64,000 nt of DNA from Rhizobium oryzicola (GCF_030504645.1 NZ_JAUKWQ010000001.1:1409402-1473401); one strand, 5' to 3'. Positions 35,301 to 45,564 are shown, counted from the stretch's first letter. Notes: generated by a model not told the origin, from the sequence alone. A program made the numbers and translations.

Positions 35301-36428
35301 ATGAACACGGTAAAGAGGATTCCGGCTCTTGATGGAGTGAGGGCGATCGCAGTAGTTGCCGTGTTGCTGGCGCATTTTCCCGCGATCGAGGGGGTGCCTT
35401 TTTCGGCTTTGTTGAACAGGCTTGTCCACGCGTTGCGGCTTTCAACACTTGGCGTCGATCTATTTTTTGTGCTCAGCGGTTTTCTGATTACGCGGATTTT
35501 GATCAACGAGAAGCGCGAGACCGGGCACATTCAACTGGGCTCGTTTTACATCAAGCGGACGATCAGGATCGTCCCGATTTATATCTTGTGCCTGTTGGTT
35601 TCCGCTGCCTTCTTCGGCTTTTCGCAATCAGAAATTCTTAGTTTATCCACCTATACATTCAATCTCTATCATCCTTTCTATCCCGCTCCACATGCCATGG
35701 AGCATACATGGTCACTGTCCGTCGAGGAGCAGTTTTATCTCGCGTGGCCCTTCTTGATCAGTGCGATTCCAATGAGGTCCGGCAGGCTCATCACAGCCAT
35801 CCTTGTGCCGGCTTTGGCCGTACTCGCCGGAAGTTTGTTCGCGCTGAACTTCAGCGGACCGCTCGCCGATGATCTAATCTATATGTCTTCGGCAACCAGA
35901 ATGCTGTCATTGTCGCTCGGTGGATATTTGGCGTTTTCAGAATCGGAAGGCTTTTCTTTTTCTGGAGCCAGATGCCTTCAGCTGCTGGGCGCAGGGACTG
36001 CAATTCTGGTGACGGCCATTCTGGCACGGGCAGCTGGGGTCATCCCCCCTGAGGGGCTGTATTGGGTTCTTGCAATTGTCGGCTTTGGGCTGGTCAGTAC
36101 AGCGGTGCTGGCGCTTGTTGCTCTTGGCAGCGGTCCAGCGCCCGCCGTGATCCGCCGTGGACTGGATTACCCACCTTTACGTTATGTTGGAAAGATCTCT
36201 TACGGTCTATACCTCTATCATTACCCGGTGCTCTTCGCCCTGAAGATGAATGAGGCCGCGGTTGGTGATCACGGTGTGTCTATCGCTCGGTGGGGATGCG
36301 GGTTGGGTATGACCGTCGCGCTTGCGGTGGCATCTTTCCATCTGATTGAAGTGCAGTTCCTCAAGTTGAAAGCCCGGTTCGAATCCGCCCGTAGAAAGCT
36401 CAGTAAACCCGTGATGGCTATGCATTAG
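35301..36428 (+). CDS. Acyltransferase 3 family membrane protein
   Basis: 375 residues from ATG 35301 (MNTVKRIPALDGVRAIAVVA). About ten hydrophobic segments; family motifs include LDGVRAIAVVAVLLAHF with its His, GVDLFFVLSGFLITRIL and HTWSLSVEEQFYLAWP. Such enzymes O-acetylate exopolysaccharide, O-antigen, Nod factor-like or peptidoglycan sugars; the substrate is unknown. Composition is AT-richer than the flanking genes (26 G/C of 60 at 35641-35700) and it interrupts the usual DUF2155-aat neighbourhood, which suggests insertion. Confidence 0.9.
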   Translation: MNTVKRIPALDGVRAIAVVAVLLAHFPAIEGVPFSALLNRLVHALRLSTLGVDLFFVLSGFLITRILINEKRETGHIQLGSFYIKRTIRIVPIYILCLLVSAAFFGFSQSEILSLSTYTFNLYHPFYPAPHAMEHTWSLSVEEQFYLAWPFLISAIPMRSGRLITAILVPALAVLAGSLFALNFSGPLADDLIYMSSATRMLSLSLGGYLAFSESEGFSFSGARCLQLLGAGTAILVTAILARAAGVIPPEGLYWVLAIVGFGLVSTAVLALVALGSGPAPAVIRRGLDYPPLRYVGKISYGLYLYHYPVLFALKMNEAAVGDHGVSIARWGCGLGMTVALAVASFHLIEVQFLKLKARFESARRKLSKPVMAMH

Positions 36429-36463
36429 GGGAAGAGAGGGGTCTGCAAGCGAAAGGCGTTGGA

Positions 36464-37105
36464 TTAGCCGGTGATGATCGACCGATCGGCAAAGCTGCGG
36501 TACGGCGGCGCAAGTGCCTCTTTCAGCATGACCAGATAGTCCTCCTTCGGCACGTCGATCGCGCCGAAGGTTTTCAGGTGATCGGTGGTGAACTGCGTAT
36601 CGAGAAGGCGGAACTTCCGCTCGTTCAGCCGCTCGACCAGGTGCACGAGACAGATCTTCGAGGCATTGGTGCGGCGAGAGAACATGCTTTCGCCGAAGAA
36701 GGCAGCCCCCAGTGAAACGCCATAAAGCCCGCCCACGAGCGCGTCATCCTCGAAGGCCTCGACGCTGTGCGCATGGCCCATGCGGTGCAGCTCGGCATAG
36801 AGTTGGCGAATGGTGACGTTGATCCAAGTGGAGGGGCGATCTGGCGCTTCTTCAGCGCAACCGGCCATGACTGCCTCGAATGCGGTATTCACCCTGATGT
36901 CGAAGGGGCGCTGGCGGATCGCCTTCTTCAGGCTTTTGGACACGTGGAAATTATCAAGAGGGATGACCCCTCTGACTTCCGGCTCGACCCAGAATATCTC
37001 CGGGTCGTCTGCTGCTTCGGCCATCGGAAACAGACCGATGGAATAGGCGCGCAGCAGAATATCCGGTGTTATAGCTGGATAATATCTGCCGCGTCGCCCT
37101 GCCAT
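36464..37105 (-). CDS. aat: Leucyl/phenylalanyl-tRNA-protein transferase
   Basis: 213 residues. Adds Leu or Phe to N-terminal Lys/Arg, marking proteins for ClpS-ClpAP degradation. Family motifs: [52 protein letters not shown] and LLDTQF. The ATG 37105 lies right after the accC stop (37108), so it ends the aroQ-accB-accC-aat operon. Confidence 0.95.
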   Translation of the reverse strand: MAGRRGRYYPAITPDILLRAYSIGLFPMAEAADDPEIFWVEPEVRGVIPLDNFHVSKSLKKAIRQRPFDIRVNTAFEAVMAGCAEEAPDRPSTWINVTIRQLYAELHRMGHAHSVEAFEDDALVGGLYGVSLGAAFFGESMFSRRTNASKICLVHLVERLNERKFRLLDTQFTTDHLKTFGAIDVPKEDYLVMLKEALAPPYRSFADRSIITG

Positions 37106-37107
37106 GT

Positions 37108-38457
37108 CTATCCTTGAGCCTTTTCGTCGGCCAGATACTTCTCCAACCAATGGATGTCATAGTCGCCGTTGGCGATGTCCTGGTTGGACACCAGATCCTG
37201 GAACAGTGGCAATGTGGTTTTGATACCGTCGACGACAAACTCGTCCAGAACACGGCGAAGACGCATCATGCATTCAACGCGCGTGCGGCCGTGTACAATG
37301 AGCTTGCCGATCAGGCTGTCATAGTAAGGCGGGATCTTGTAGCCCGCATAGGCGCCCGAATCCACGCGCACGCCAAGACCGCCCGGTGCATGGAAATGCG
37401 TGATCGTACCCGGCGAGGGAACGAAGGTACGGGGGTCTTCCGCATTGATGCGGCATTCGATGGCGTGGCCGGAGAAGTGGATCTCCTCCTGGGTCACGGA
37501 CAGGCCGGCGCCGGAGGCGACGCGGATCTGCTCATGCACGAGGTCGATGCCGGTGATCGCTTCGGTAATCGGGTGCTCCACCTGCAGGCGGGTGTTCATT
37601 TCGATGAAATAGAACTCGCCGTTCTCGTAGAGGAACTCGATGGTACCGGCGCCGCGGTACTTCATCTTCTTCATGGCGTCGGCGCAGATCTGCCCGATCT
37701 TCATGCGTTGCTCGACGTTCAGGGCAGGGGAGTTCGCCTCTTCCCAGACCTTCTGGTGACGACGCTGCAGCGAGCAATCGCGTTCGCCAAGATGGATCGC
37801 ATTGCCTTCGCCGTCGCCGACCACCTGCACTTCGATGTGGCGCGGCTTGCCGAGGTACTTTTCCATGTAGACGGCGTCGTTGCCGAAGGCAGCGGCGGCT
37901 TCGGAACGGGCGGTGTTGAACGCCTCTTCCAGGTCCGCTTCCGTCTTCGCCACCTTCATGCCGCGACCACCGCCGCCGGCGGTTGCCTTGATCAACACCG
38001 GGAAGCCAATCTTGCGCGCGGTTTCCAGCGCATTCTCAGGCGTCACCTCGCCGTCGGAACCGGGAACGACTGGGATACCCAGCGCCACAGCTGTCTGCTT
38101 CGCGGTGATCTTGTCGCCCATCATGCGGATATGTTCCGCCGTCGGCCCGATGAAGGTGATGCCATGTGCATCCAGGATATCAGCGAACTTGGCGTTCTCC
38201 GAAAGGAAGCCATAGCCCGGGTGAACCGCATCGGCACCGGTGATCTCGCAGGCTGCAACGATCTGGTGGATATTCAGATAGCTGTCACGCGAGGGCGGCG
38301 GGCCGATGCAAACGCTTTCGTCCGCAAGCCGCACATGCATGGCATTGGCATCAGCCGTCGAGTGAACGGCAACGGTCGCGATGCCGAGTTCCTTACAGGC
38401 GCGCAGCACGCGAAGGGCAATTTCCCCGCGGTTGGCAATGAGAATCTTGGAGATCAT
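37108..38457 (-). CDS. accC: Acetyl-CoA carboxylase, biotin carboxylase subunit
   Basis: 449 residues of ATP-grasp biotin carboxylase: [18 protein letters not shown], the glycine-rich loop [13 protein letters not shown], the biotin-site [22 protein letters not shown] and the C-terminal [14 protein letters not shown]. Carboxylates the biotin on AccB for fatty acid synthesis. Nine bases after accB. Confidence 0.97.
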   Translation of the reverse strand: MISKILIANRGEIALRVLRACKELGIATVAVHSTADANAMHVRLADESVCIGPPPSRDSYLNIHQIVAACEITGADAVHPGYGFLSENAKFADILDAHGITFIGPTAEHIRMMGDKITAKQTAVALGIPVVPGSDGEVTPENALETARKIGFPVLIKATAGGGGRGMKVAKTEADLEEAFNTARSEAAAAFGNDAVYMEKYLGKPRHIEVQVVGDGEGNAIHLGERDCSLQRRHQKVWEEANSPALNVEQRMKIGQICADAMKKMKYRGAGTIEFLYENGEFYFIEMNTRLQVEHPITEAITGIDLVHEQIRVASGAGLSVTQEEIHFSGHAIECRINAEDPRTFVPSPGTITHFHAPGGLGVRVDSGAYAGYKIPPYYDSLIGKLIVHGRTRVECMMRLRRVLDEFVVDGIKTTLPLFQDLVSNQDIANGDYDIHWLEKYLADEKAQG

Positions 38458-38466
38458 GAACCTGCC

Positions 38467-38946
38467 TTATTCGATCACGACCAGCGGCTCGCCATATTCG
38501 ACCGGCTGCGCGTCGTTGACAATGATTTCCGTGACACGGCCCGAACGCGGGGCCGGGATCTGGTTCATGGTCTTCATGGCTTCGATGATGAGAAGCGTCT
38601 GGCCTTCCTTGACGGTCGCGCCCACTTCGATGAAGGGACGCGAGCCCGGTGCCGGCGACAGATAGACGGTGCCAACCATCGGGGCCGTCACGGCATTGGC
38701 GCGGTCCTTCGGTGCGTCAGCAGCAGGGGCCGCAATGGCGGAAGCGGCCGGAGCAGCAGCGGCGGGCGCTGCGGCGTAAGCGGGAGCCGCGGCAGCCTGC
38801 ACGTATTGCGGAGCCGGAATGGTGCGGGAGACGCGAATGCGCAGGTCGTCCTGCTCGACTTCGATTTCCGTCAGGTCGGTATCCTTGAGGATGTTCGCCA
38901 GATCGCGGATCAACCCCTTGTCAATACCGTTCTTCTTCTCAGACAT
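38467..38946 (-). CDS. accB: Biotin carboxyl carrier protein of acetyl-CoA carboxylase
   Basis: 159 residues from ATG 38946 (MSEKKNGIDKG). A short N-terminal helical part is followed by an alanine/proline-rich linker (about residues 48-80). The biotinyl domain has the lysine in IIEAMKTMNQIPA; the fourth motif residue is Thr instead of the common Met. Preceded by aroQ (7 bp) and followed by accC. Confidence 0.97.
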   Translation of the reverse strand: MSEKKNGIDKGLIRDLANILKDTDLTEIEVEQDDLRIRVSRTIPAPQYVQAAAAPAYAAAPAAAAPAASAIAAPAADAPKDRANAVTAPMVGTVYLSPAPGSRPFIEVGATVKEGQTLLIIEAMKTMNQIPAPRSGRVTEIIVNDAQPVEYGEPLVVIE

Positions 38947-38953
38947 GGTCAAC

Positions 38954-39409
38954 CTATTTCTGCTGTTGTTCTTTGGTGGTGATGCCACTGAGGGCTTCGA
39001 TCGCCAGAATGTAGCCGTGAGGTCCCAATCCGCAGATCATGCCTTTGGCAGCCGGTGCGATCATCGACTTGTGACGAAACTCTTCGCGCGCGTGGATGTT
39101 GGAAATATGAACTTCGATTACGGGCACCGAAATGGCCCGGATCGCGTCATGCAAGGCAATTGACGTGTGGCCATAGGCACCGGGATTAATTACCACGCCC
39201 ACTGCCTTGTCATCCGCCTCGTGAAGGTAATCGACCAGCGAGCCTTCGTGATTGCTCTGTCGGCAATCAACAGTGAAGCCAAGCCGGTCTCCTGCGGCGA
39301 TGCAATCGGCTTCGATGTTCTTCAGCGTCTTGCCGCCATAGATGCCGGGCTCTCTCTTGCCAAGCATGTTCAGGTTCGGGCCGTTCAGAACAAAGATCGT
39401 CTTGCTCAT
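38954..39409 (-). CDS. aroQ: 3-dehydroquinate dehydratase, type II
   Basis: 151 residues; shikimate pathway, third step. Motifs: LNGPNLNMLGKREPGIYG with the catalytic Tyr, VINPGAYGHTSIALHDAI and EVHISNIHAREEFRHKS. First gene before accBC, the usual rhizobial order. Confidence 0.96.
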   Translation of the reverse strand: MSKTIFVLNGPNLNMLGKREPGIYGGKTLKNIEADCIAAGDRLGFTVDCRQSNHEGSLVDYLHEADDKAVGVVINPGAYGHTSIALHDAIRAISVPVIEVHISNIHAREEFRHKSMIAPAAKGMICGLGPHGYILAIEALSGITTKEQQQK

Positions 39410-39523
39410 GGAGTTTCCGTCAAAAAATCAGCGCCACCTATAGACTGTCGAGCGGTCAAGGGAAAGGCCCAAGCCACGAAAGCCGTGCATAACCGGGGTT
39501 TAGGTGAATCGCGATGACGTTCC

Positions 39524-40291
39524 TCAGCAGCTTGCCTTGCCGCAGGCGCGGATGTTGGAAATCTTGCCGGACAGTTCATTGTAGCCGACAGCCCCAAAGA
39601 CGGCCTCATTGCCGACGACGTAGAAGGGCGTGCCGGTCACGCCGAGATTGTTGGCAAGCTCGTAGGTTGCCTTCACATCCTTGTCGTTCGGATGGTCTTC
39701 CATCGACTTGCGGATGTCTGCCTCCTTGATGCCGAGAGCCGTGGCGACTTCGATCGCGGTTTCCTCGGAGGCGCGCACATCACCGCCCAAGAGTTCGCGA
39801 TGGAAGGTGGGATACTTGTCCGGCGCAATCAGCCTGACCGCATTGGCAACACGGTGCGCGGCAACCGAATCCGGGCCAAGGATTGGGAATTCCTTCAGGA
39901 TGAAGCGAACCTGCTTGTCCTTGGAGAGGATCTTGTCCATGTCGCCAAGGGCGCGTTTGCAGTAGGTGCAGTTGTAATCGAAGAATTCGACGATCGTCAC
40001 GTCACCCTTGGGATTACCGAGCGTAATATCGCTCGGAGAGGAGAAGATCGCTTCCTTGTGCGCCGTGATGCCGTTGGCGGCCTGGGAGATCTGCATGTCC
40101 CGCTGCTTTTTCTCCAGAGCATCCTGTACCTCCAGCAGCACCTCCGGGTTGGCCAGCAGGTACTCGCGGATGAATGCCCCCATCTCCTTCTTCTGCTGGT
40201 CATCCAGCGCGCGGGCAGGCACGGCCGCAAACGACAGAGCCGTGGCCCCGGCAAGGAGTGTGGCAGTCGCCGTTTTGAAGAAGTTCGACAT
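39524..40291 (-). CDS. DsbA/ScsC-like periplasmic thiol oxidoreductase
   Basis: 255 residues from ATG 40291. A signal peptide ends near PARA (about residue 28). An N-terminal helical segment (about 30-75; KEMGAFIREYLLANPEVLLE) resembles the extension of ScsC/BdbD-type proteins. The thioredoxin domain has active site NCTYCKRA and cis-proline GTPFYVVG. Disulphide formation or isomerisation in the periplasm. Two further cysteines lie at the extreme C-terminus (ACGKASC). Confidence 0.9.
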   Translation of the reverse strand: MSNFFKTATATLLAGATALSFAAVPARALDDQQKKEMGAFIREYLLANPEVLLEVQDALEKKQRDMQISQAANGITAHKEAIFSSPSDITLGNPKGDVTIVEFFDYNCTYCKRALGDMDKILSKDKQVRFILKEFPILGPDSVAAHRVANAVRLIAPDKYPTFHRELLGGDVRASEETAIEVATALGIKEADIRKSMEDHPNDKDVKATYELANNLGVTGTPFYVVGNEAVFGAVGYNELSGKISNIRACGKASC

Positions 40292-40436
40292 AGATATCCC
40301 CGTCATCTTGGTTGCTGGGCGTACGTGCCCGACTCACAGTCAGAATGTCGCCCATTCGATATGAGCCGTAATTAGCCATTGCGGCGCAAAAAACGAAACT
40401 CAAATCTCCGTTTGGTACGACCATAGCCTTTACAGC

Positions 40437-40460
40437 AAAACGGCCGCACAAGGGCGGCCG
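40437..40460 (-). terminator. Rho-independent terminator of rne
   Basis: On the minus strand CGGCCGC, a 6-nt loop, GCGGCCG and then TTTT; 25 bp after the rne stop. Confidence 0.85.
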
Positions 40461-40485
40461 CTGCTCGATTGTTGATGTCCGTTGC

Positions 40486-43404
40486 TTACAGGAAGCCACG
40501 GCGCTGCCACCAGCCGGCTTTCTTTGGCTTGGTTGGTCCGCCATCCGGACCATCACCCTCGGTCGGCGCCGTGGAGGTTACCACCGGTGCGGAGGAGGAA
40601 ATGTTGGAGCCGCGGTTAGCGCGGGCCGGCTTGCCGGCCTCGTCGTCCTGAGCCTCGGCAACAGGCGCAGCCTCTTCAGCTTGGACCGGTACGACTTCGG
40701 CAGCCGGTTCAGCGGCAGAAATCACTTCGGCAGGCTGCTCAGCCGCAGGTGCAGGTTCGGCAACCTGTGCTTCGGTAACCGGTGCTTCCGCCTCGGCGGA
40801 GGCCTTGCCACGGCGCGTACGGCGCGGCTTGGTCGCCTTGGGCTCAGTTGCTTCGGCCACCACTGCAGGTTCCGCTTCAACAACCGGTGTTTCGATCGTC
40901 TCGGCGACGACCTCCTCGGTGCTTACCGCATCTTCTGCGTCACCGTCGTCATTACCTTCGGTATCGCTCTCTTCAGAGCCATTTGCCGAAACAGACGTCT
41001 CTTCGTCGCCCCGATTGCGGCGGCCGCCACGCTTACCGCGACGACGGCGCTTGCGGCGCTGCGATTCCTCGCTGTCGGAGGTGACCATCTCGGACGAAGC
41101 GTCAGCAGCAACAGTGCCTTCGTCATCGCCCTCTTCGCCGTCATCATCCTCGTCCGAATCGCTTTCCTGCGCGTCGTTCGCCTGGCCTTCAGCATTGCGC
41201 TCGCCATTGCGGTTGCGACGACGGCGGCGACGCTTGCGCTTGCGACCGCCTTCACGGTCCTCATCACTGCGCGCGCTTTCCTGCGGCTGCGAAGAGGTCG
41301 CTGCGACTTCTTCGTCGTCCTCGTCCATCGGTTCCGGAACGATATCATCGTCCTCGTCTTCGACAGGAATGGCCGCGAACTGGATCAGGCTTTCGATCTT
41401 GACAGGGTTTTCCACCGGTTCGCCGCGATCAATCGCGAAGTGGCTGGAACCAATGCTGACATCCGATTCGATGAAGATCGACACACCGAAACGCTTCTCG
41501 TAATCGGTGACCGTGCCGCGCTTGTGGTTGAGCAGGTAGAGCGCGATCTCGGGCGTCGTGCGAACAGTAATGTTGTGGGTGGTGTTCTTCAGCAGGTGCT
41601 CTTCGATGCCGCGCAGCACATGCAGAGCAATCGAGGACTGCGAACGCACATGACCTGTGCCGCCGCAATGCGAACAGACCTGCGTGGTCGATTCCAGCAC
41701 CGAAGCGCGGATACGCTGGCGCGACATTTCCAGAAGACCGAAATGCGAGATACGGCCGACCTGAATGCGTGCGCGGTCGTTCTTCAGGCAATCCTTCAGC
41801 TTCTTCTCGACAGCGCGGTTGTTGCGTTTCTCTTCCATGTCGATGAAGTCGATGACAACGAGGCCGGCAAGGTCGCGCAGACGCAGTTGGCGCGCGACTT
41901 CTTCCGCGGCTTCCAGGTTCGTCTGCAGGGCTGTCTCTTCGATCGAATGTTCGCGCGTCGAGCGGCCGGAGTTGACGTCAACCGCGACCAGGGCTTCCGT
42001 CTGGTTGATGATGAGATAGCCGCCGGACTTCAACGTCACCTGCGGCTGCAGCATACGGTCGAGCTGCGCTTCGATGCCGGAACGCGCAAAGATCGGGTGC
42101 AGATCGCGGTAGGGCTGAACAACCTTCGCATGGCTCGGCATCAGCATCTTCATGAAGTCTTTCGCTTCACGATAGCCGTCTTCGCCGGATACGATGATCT
42201 CCGAAATGTCCTTGTTGTAGAGGTCGCGGATAGAGCGCTTGATCAGCGAGCCTTCCTCGTAGACGAGGCAGGGCGCAATCGAGTTCAGCGTCAGTGTGCG
42301 GACGTTTTCCCACAGGCGCATGAGGTATTCGAAGTCGCGCTTGACTTCGACACGCGTGCGGTTTGCACCGGCTGTGCGCAGGATCACGCCCATGCCCTGC
42401 GGAACTTCGAGTTCGCGGGCGATTTCCTTCAGGCGCTTGCGATCCGTCGGATTGGTGATCTTGCGGGAAATGCCGCCGCCACGCGCCGTATTCGGCATCA
42501 GCACTGAATAGCGGCCTGCGAGCGACAGGTAGGTGGTGAGCGCTGCACCCTTGTTGCCACGCTCTTCCTTGGCCACCTGCACCAGCAGGATCTGGCGGCG
42601 CTTGATGACTTCCTGAATGCGGTACTGCTTGCGCGGCTTGCGGAAGACGCGATCCGGAACTTCTTCCATCGCGTCTTCGGCGCCGACCGACTCGATGACT
42701 TCCTTCTCGTGGTTGTCATCGTCATCATCATCGTCGTCGTCATCGTCCCGGCGACGATCCATCACGTCTTCGGAGATCGAATCGGTATCGACGGACGCAG
42801 CCATGTGGCCAGGTGTACTATCGTCGTCGCTATCGGCAGTGGCCTCAGTTTCAGCAGCAGCTTCTGCGGCAGGCGCTTCTTCAGCAGCCTTTTTGCGAGA
42901 GCGCGTGCGGCGTGGCTTTGCCTTCGGCTTTTCCTCGGCAGCAGGCGCTGCTTCAGCTTCGACAGCGGCCACTACCGGCTCTTCGGAAACGGCTGGCTGT
43001 TCGGCTTCGGAGCCCAACGCGGCTTCGACCTGCGCGACAATGCCAATATCCGGCTGGTCCTGCTGAGCAAGATCGACAACAGGTTCGGAAAGGTCATGGT
43101 CGGGATGGTGACGCTGTTCTTCCGCTTCCGCCTGGAGAAGCGCCTGACGATCGGCGAGGGGGATCTGATAGTAATCCGGGTGGATTTCCGCAAAGGCCAG
43201 AAAGCCGTGGCGATTGCCACCATAATCCACGAAGGCGGCCTGAAGCGACGGTTCGACTCGCGTTACCTTGGCCAGGTAAATATTGCCGCGAATCTGTTTC
43301 TTGTGTTGCGATTCAAAATCGAATTCTTCAATCCGGTTGCCCCGGACAACGACTACGCGCGTCTCCTCTTTGTGAGACGCGTCGATAAGCATTCTGTCTG
43401 CCAT
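40486..43404 (-). CDS. rne: Ribonuclease E
   Basis: 972 residues; the endonuclease that starts mRNA decay and organises the degradosome. An S1 domain begins near residue 35 (IRGNIYLAKVTRVEPSLQAA) and is interrupted by an acidic insertion at about 90-265, typical of alphaproteobacteria. The insertion includes 11 consecutive aspartates at 220-230 (42715-42747). The catalytic core includes DFIDMEEKRN, and the Zn-link is VCSHCGGTGH. The C-terminal third alternates arginine-rich RNA-binding tracts with acidic low-complexity sequence. The last residues KKAGWWQRRGFL contain the GWW motif which in Caulobacter RNase E binds PNPase. GAGGAG precedes the ATG. Confidence 0.96.
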   Translation of the reverse strand: MADRMLIDASHKEETRVVVVRGNRIEEFDFESQHKKQIRGNIYLAKVTRVEPSLQAAFVDYGGNRHGFLAFAEIHPDYYQIPLADRQALLQAEAEEQRHHPDHDLSEPVVDLAQQDQPDIGIVAQVEAALGSEAEQPAVSEEPVVAAVEAEAAPAAEEKPKAKPRRTRSRKKAAEEAPAAEAAAETEATADSDDDSTPGHMAASVDTDSISEDVMDRRRDDDDDDDDDDDNHEKEVIESVGAEDAMEEVPDRVFRKPRKQYRIQEVIKRRQILLVQVAKEERGNKGAALTTYLSLAGRYSVLMPNTARGGGISRKITNPTDRKRLKEIARELEVPQGMGVILRTAGANRTRVEVKRDFEYLMRLWENVRTLTLNSIAPCLVYEEGSLIKRSIRDLYNKDISEIIVSGEDGYREAKDFMKMLMPSHAKVVQPYRDLHPIFARSGIEAQLDRMLQPQVTLKSGGYLIINQTEALVAVDVNSGRSTREHSIEETALQTNLEAAEEVARQLRLRDLAGLVVIDFIDMEEKRNNRAVEKKLKDCLKNDRARIQVGRISHFGLLEMSRQRIRASVLESTTQVCSHCGGTGHVRSQSSIALHVLRGIEEHLLKNTTHNITVRTTPEIALYLLNHKRGTVTDYEKRFGVSIFIESDVSIGSSHFAIDRGEPVENPVKIESLIQFAAIPVEDEDDDIVPEPMDEDDEEVAATSSQPQESARSDEDREGGRKRKRRRRRRNRNGERNAEGQANDAQESDSDEDDDGEEGDDEGTVAADASSEMVTSDSEESQRRKRRRRGKRGGRRNRGDEETSVSANGSEESDTEGNDDGDAEDAVSTEEVVAETIETPVVEAEPAVVAEATEPKATKPRRTRRGKASAEAEAPVTEAQVAEPAPAAEQPAEVISAAEPAAEVVPVQAEEAAPVAEAQDDEAGKPARANRGSNISSSAPVVTSTAPTEGDGPDGGPTKPKKAGWWQRRGFL

Positions 43405-44053
43405 TGAATGTCTGCTCCTCGGCGCCGACGCGCAAGTGCCGAGGATACTGCCGAGGGGGCAGTCCTATCGAGTCTCGCGTCCGTTCCGCCGGATAAGAAA
43501 ATTCTCGCTGGAACGGGGTGTGGCGGCATCATCGAAACGCACTGATGAGCCCTTGGCCCCTTCAGATCGTTCCGGTTATGCAATTCGTGCCGCAACATCA
43601 AAAACCAGTCGAGAATGACGATACAATAGACCCCTGTGGGGCCCGATGAATTTGCTCCTGATGAGCATGGATGGCGAACCATCCGGTATTGTCCCGGCCG
43701 TTGCCGGATCGGATAGAGTTTCAGGCCAAGCGTAGCGACGACGGATGTCTGCCGGTCCATGGCGCCAGAACACATGCTGGCTGCCTATCGACGGACTATC
43801 CCGTCACGCTTAAACCCTCATAAGCCTTGTATGTTTTATCTGTCACAATAGCAAGCGGAAAGCCTGATCTGCCTTATTATGGATCAAATTGCAGGTTTAG
43901 CGAGGCGGCAATCGCAGGCTACATGCCTATTGCCGGAAGTGATGGTGGAACATCGTGCCGATCTGTTGCATGGGGGTACCAGAATCACGCAAACGGGCTT
44001 TGGCGAAGACGGTGAGGGGACATGACGAGAACGTTGCACGCGCAGGTTGGCCG
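43405..44053. other. Divergent region holding the rne leader and amidase promoter
   Basis: 649 bp without a convincing gene. The minus-strand part nearest rne is probably a long 5' leader: rne leaders are long and autoregulatory in many bacteria, and here a hairpin (TGCCGAGGGGGCA at 43450-43462) lies close upstream of the start. The most AT-rich stretch (about 43800-43885) is the likeliest promoter zone. Assignment of exact promoters is not possible by eye. Confidence 0.35.
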
Positions 44054-45298
44054 ATGAGAATGCGCGACCGGATCTCCGATGCCGGCGGACATCTGCTGCT
44101 CGTGTGCGTCATCTGCATGGTGATGCTGTTTCAGTACGCGCCGTCGCAGGCGGCACCGTCTTCGGAAAATGCATCGTCGGAACTTCTGGCTTTTGCCGCG
44201 CGCATCGCCGGTGACGAGGCGCGGACTCGCATCGTCATTGATTTCGATGGAAAGCCGGACTTTTCGATCCACTACGTTGCCTCGCCCGAACGGATCATCG
44301 TGGATCTTCCGGCCACGGCCTTCGGCTTTCCGGCCCATGACTTGAATCCACGCGGCCTGTTCAAGGACATCCGCTACGGTACGATGAACGAAGGCAGTGC
44401 ACGTATTGTGCTGACAGCGATTCGACCGGTCAAGCTTGTGCATGCTGAGGTCCTGCCGAATGAGGGGCACGGCTATCGCTTTGTGCTGGATGCGGAGATG
44501 ACAACGCCGCAGGCCTTCGCGGAGCTGGTCAAATCGCAGAGCTGGACCCAGGCTGCTATCGAAGCGCCAGCCAATCTCAATTCCGCGACCCCGTCTCGTG
44601 ACGGTCTATTCATTGTGGCAGTCGATGCCGGCCATGGCGGTATCGACGCAGGCGCGACAGGCGTCGCGACCAAGGTCCAGGAAAAGAACATTACGCTCGC
44701 CTTCGCCAAGGCTTTGGTTGAGCATCTGAACCAGCAAAAAGGGATAAAGGCGTTCCTGACCCGTCAGGACGACACCTTCCTGTCGCTCTCCGAGCGCGTG
44801 ACGTTGGCGCGCCAGGGTGGGGCCAATCTGTTCATCTCGCTGCATGCGGATATTCTCGGGCAGCGAAACATTCGTGGTGCCACCGTCTATACGCTGTCGG
44901 ATACCGCATCGGACAAGATGGCGGCCAATCTTGCTGCGCGTGAAAACCTCTCCGACGAATTGGCAGGCTTCAGCATCCAGAGCGGCCCGCCTGAGGTGGC
45001 CGACATCCTGCTCGATTTGGCGCGTCGCGAAACGCAGGCGTTCTCGACATCGCTGGCGGAGGGCGTGGTCAAATCTTTCGAGGGGCAGATTGGGTTGATC
45101 AACAACCCGCATCGACAGGCTGGCTTTCAGGTCTTGCGTGCACCGGATATCCCATCAATCCTGCTGGAGCTTGGCTTCCTGTCCAATGAAGAGGACGAAA
45201 AGCAGCTCCAGGATCCGAAATGGCGGGAAAAGGTGGTGGACCGTCTCGCCGCTGCTGTCACGCGCTACCGCACCGAATCAGCTGCCAAGGGTGGCTAA
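44054..45298 (+). CDS. amiC: N-acetylmuramoyl-L-alanine amidase (AmiC type)
   Basis: 414 residues. After a basic start and signal anchor (LLLVCVICMVMLFQYAPSQA), an AMIN domain at about 35-150 targets the protein to peptidoglycan or the septum. The Amidase_3 zinc domain follows: VAVDAGHGGIDAGA (His), VQEKNITLAFA (Glu), ISLHADIL (His) and catalytic Glu in ILLELGFLSNEED. Splits daughter-cell wall at division. ATG 44054 is chosen because it starts the basic signal region; a GTG at 43955 would extend it. Followed by mrcA, a common rhizobial pair. Confidence 0.92.
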   Translation: MRMRDRISDAGGHLLLVCVICMVMLFQYAPSQAAPSSENASSELLAFAARIAGDEARTRIVIDFDGKPDFSIHYVASPERIIVDLPATAFGFPAHDLNPRGLFKDIRYGTMNEGSARIVLTAIRPVKLVHAEVLPNEGHGYRFVLDAEMTTPQAFAELVKSQSWTQAAIEAPANLNSATPSRDGLFIVAVDAGHGGIDAGATGVATKVQEKNITLAFAKALVEHLNQQKGIKAFLTRQDDTFLSLSERVTLARQGGANLFISLHADILGQRNIRGATVYTLSDTASDKMAANLAARENLSDELAGFSIQSGPPEVADILLDLARRETQAFSTSLAEGVVKSFEGQIGLINNPHRQAGFQVLRAPDIPSILLELGFLSNEEDEKQLQDPKWREKVVDRLAAAVTRYRTESAAKGG

Positions 45299-45564
45299 TC
45301 CCGCTTCCATCTCTCCGAAACGTGATCATGTGGCCACACTTGGCCGTTGATTGGCTGTTTGCGGTGCGGCAAGGGGTTGCGATCTATCAAATCAGTGCGA
45401 AAGCCCTATTTTACTCACATTAAGGGCTTTAAGCGGGGATAGATGATGAAGTCTGGCGGCAGGGAGTTGCGCAGGCTTGCGCTGGAACCGACCGCCGTGC
45501 AAAACGCCTCGATGCATAAGACGGTGCTTGTTTTGCGCCTATGTCACCAAGACGGTAGCTGTAT
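45299..45564. other. Intergenic region amiC-mrcA with hairpin
   Basis: 266 bp. AAAGCCCT (45400-45407) pairs with AGGGCTTT (45423-45430) around a 15-nt AT-rich loop, a possible terminator for amiC, though no U-tract follows. The rest probably holds the mrcA promoter and leader. Confidence 0.4.

Noticed and set aside
37114..38982. 622-codon open frame antisense to accC-accB
   Set aside because: Same reason; it spans two well-identified genes of the other strand.
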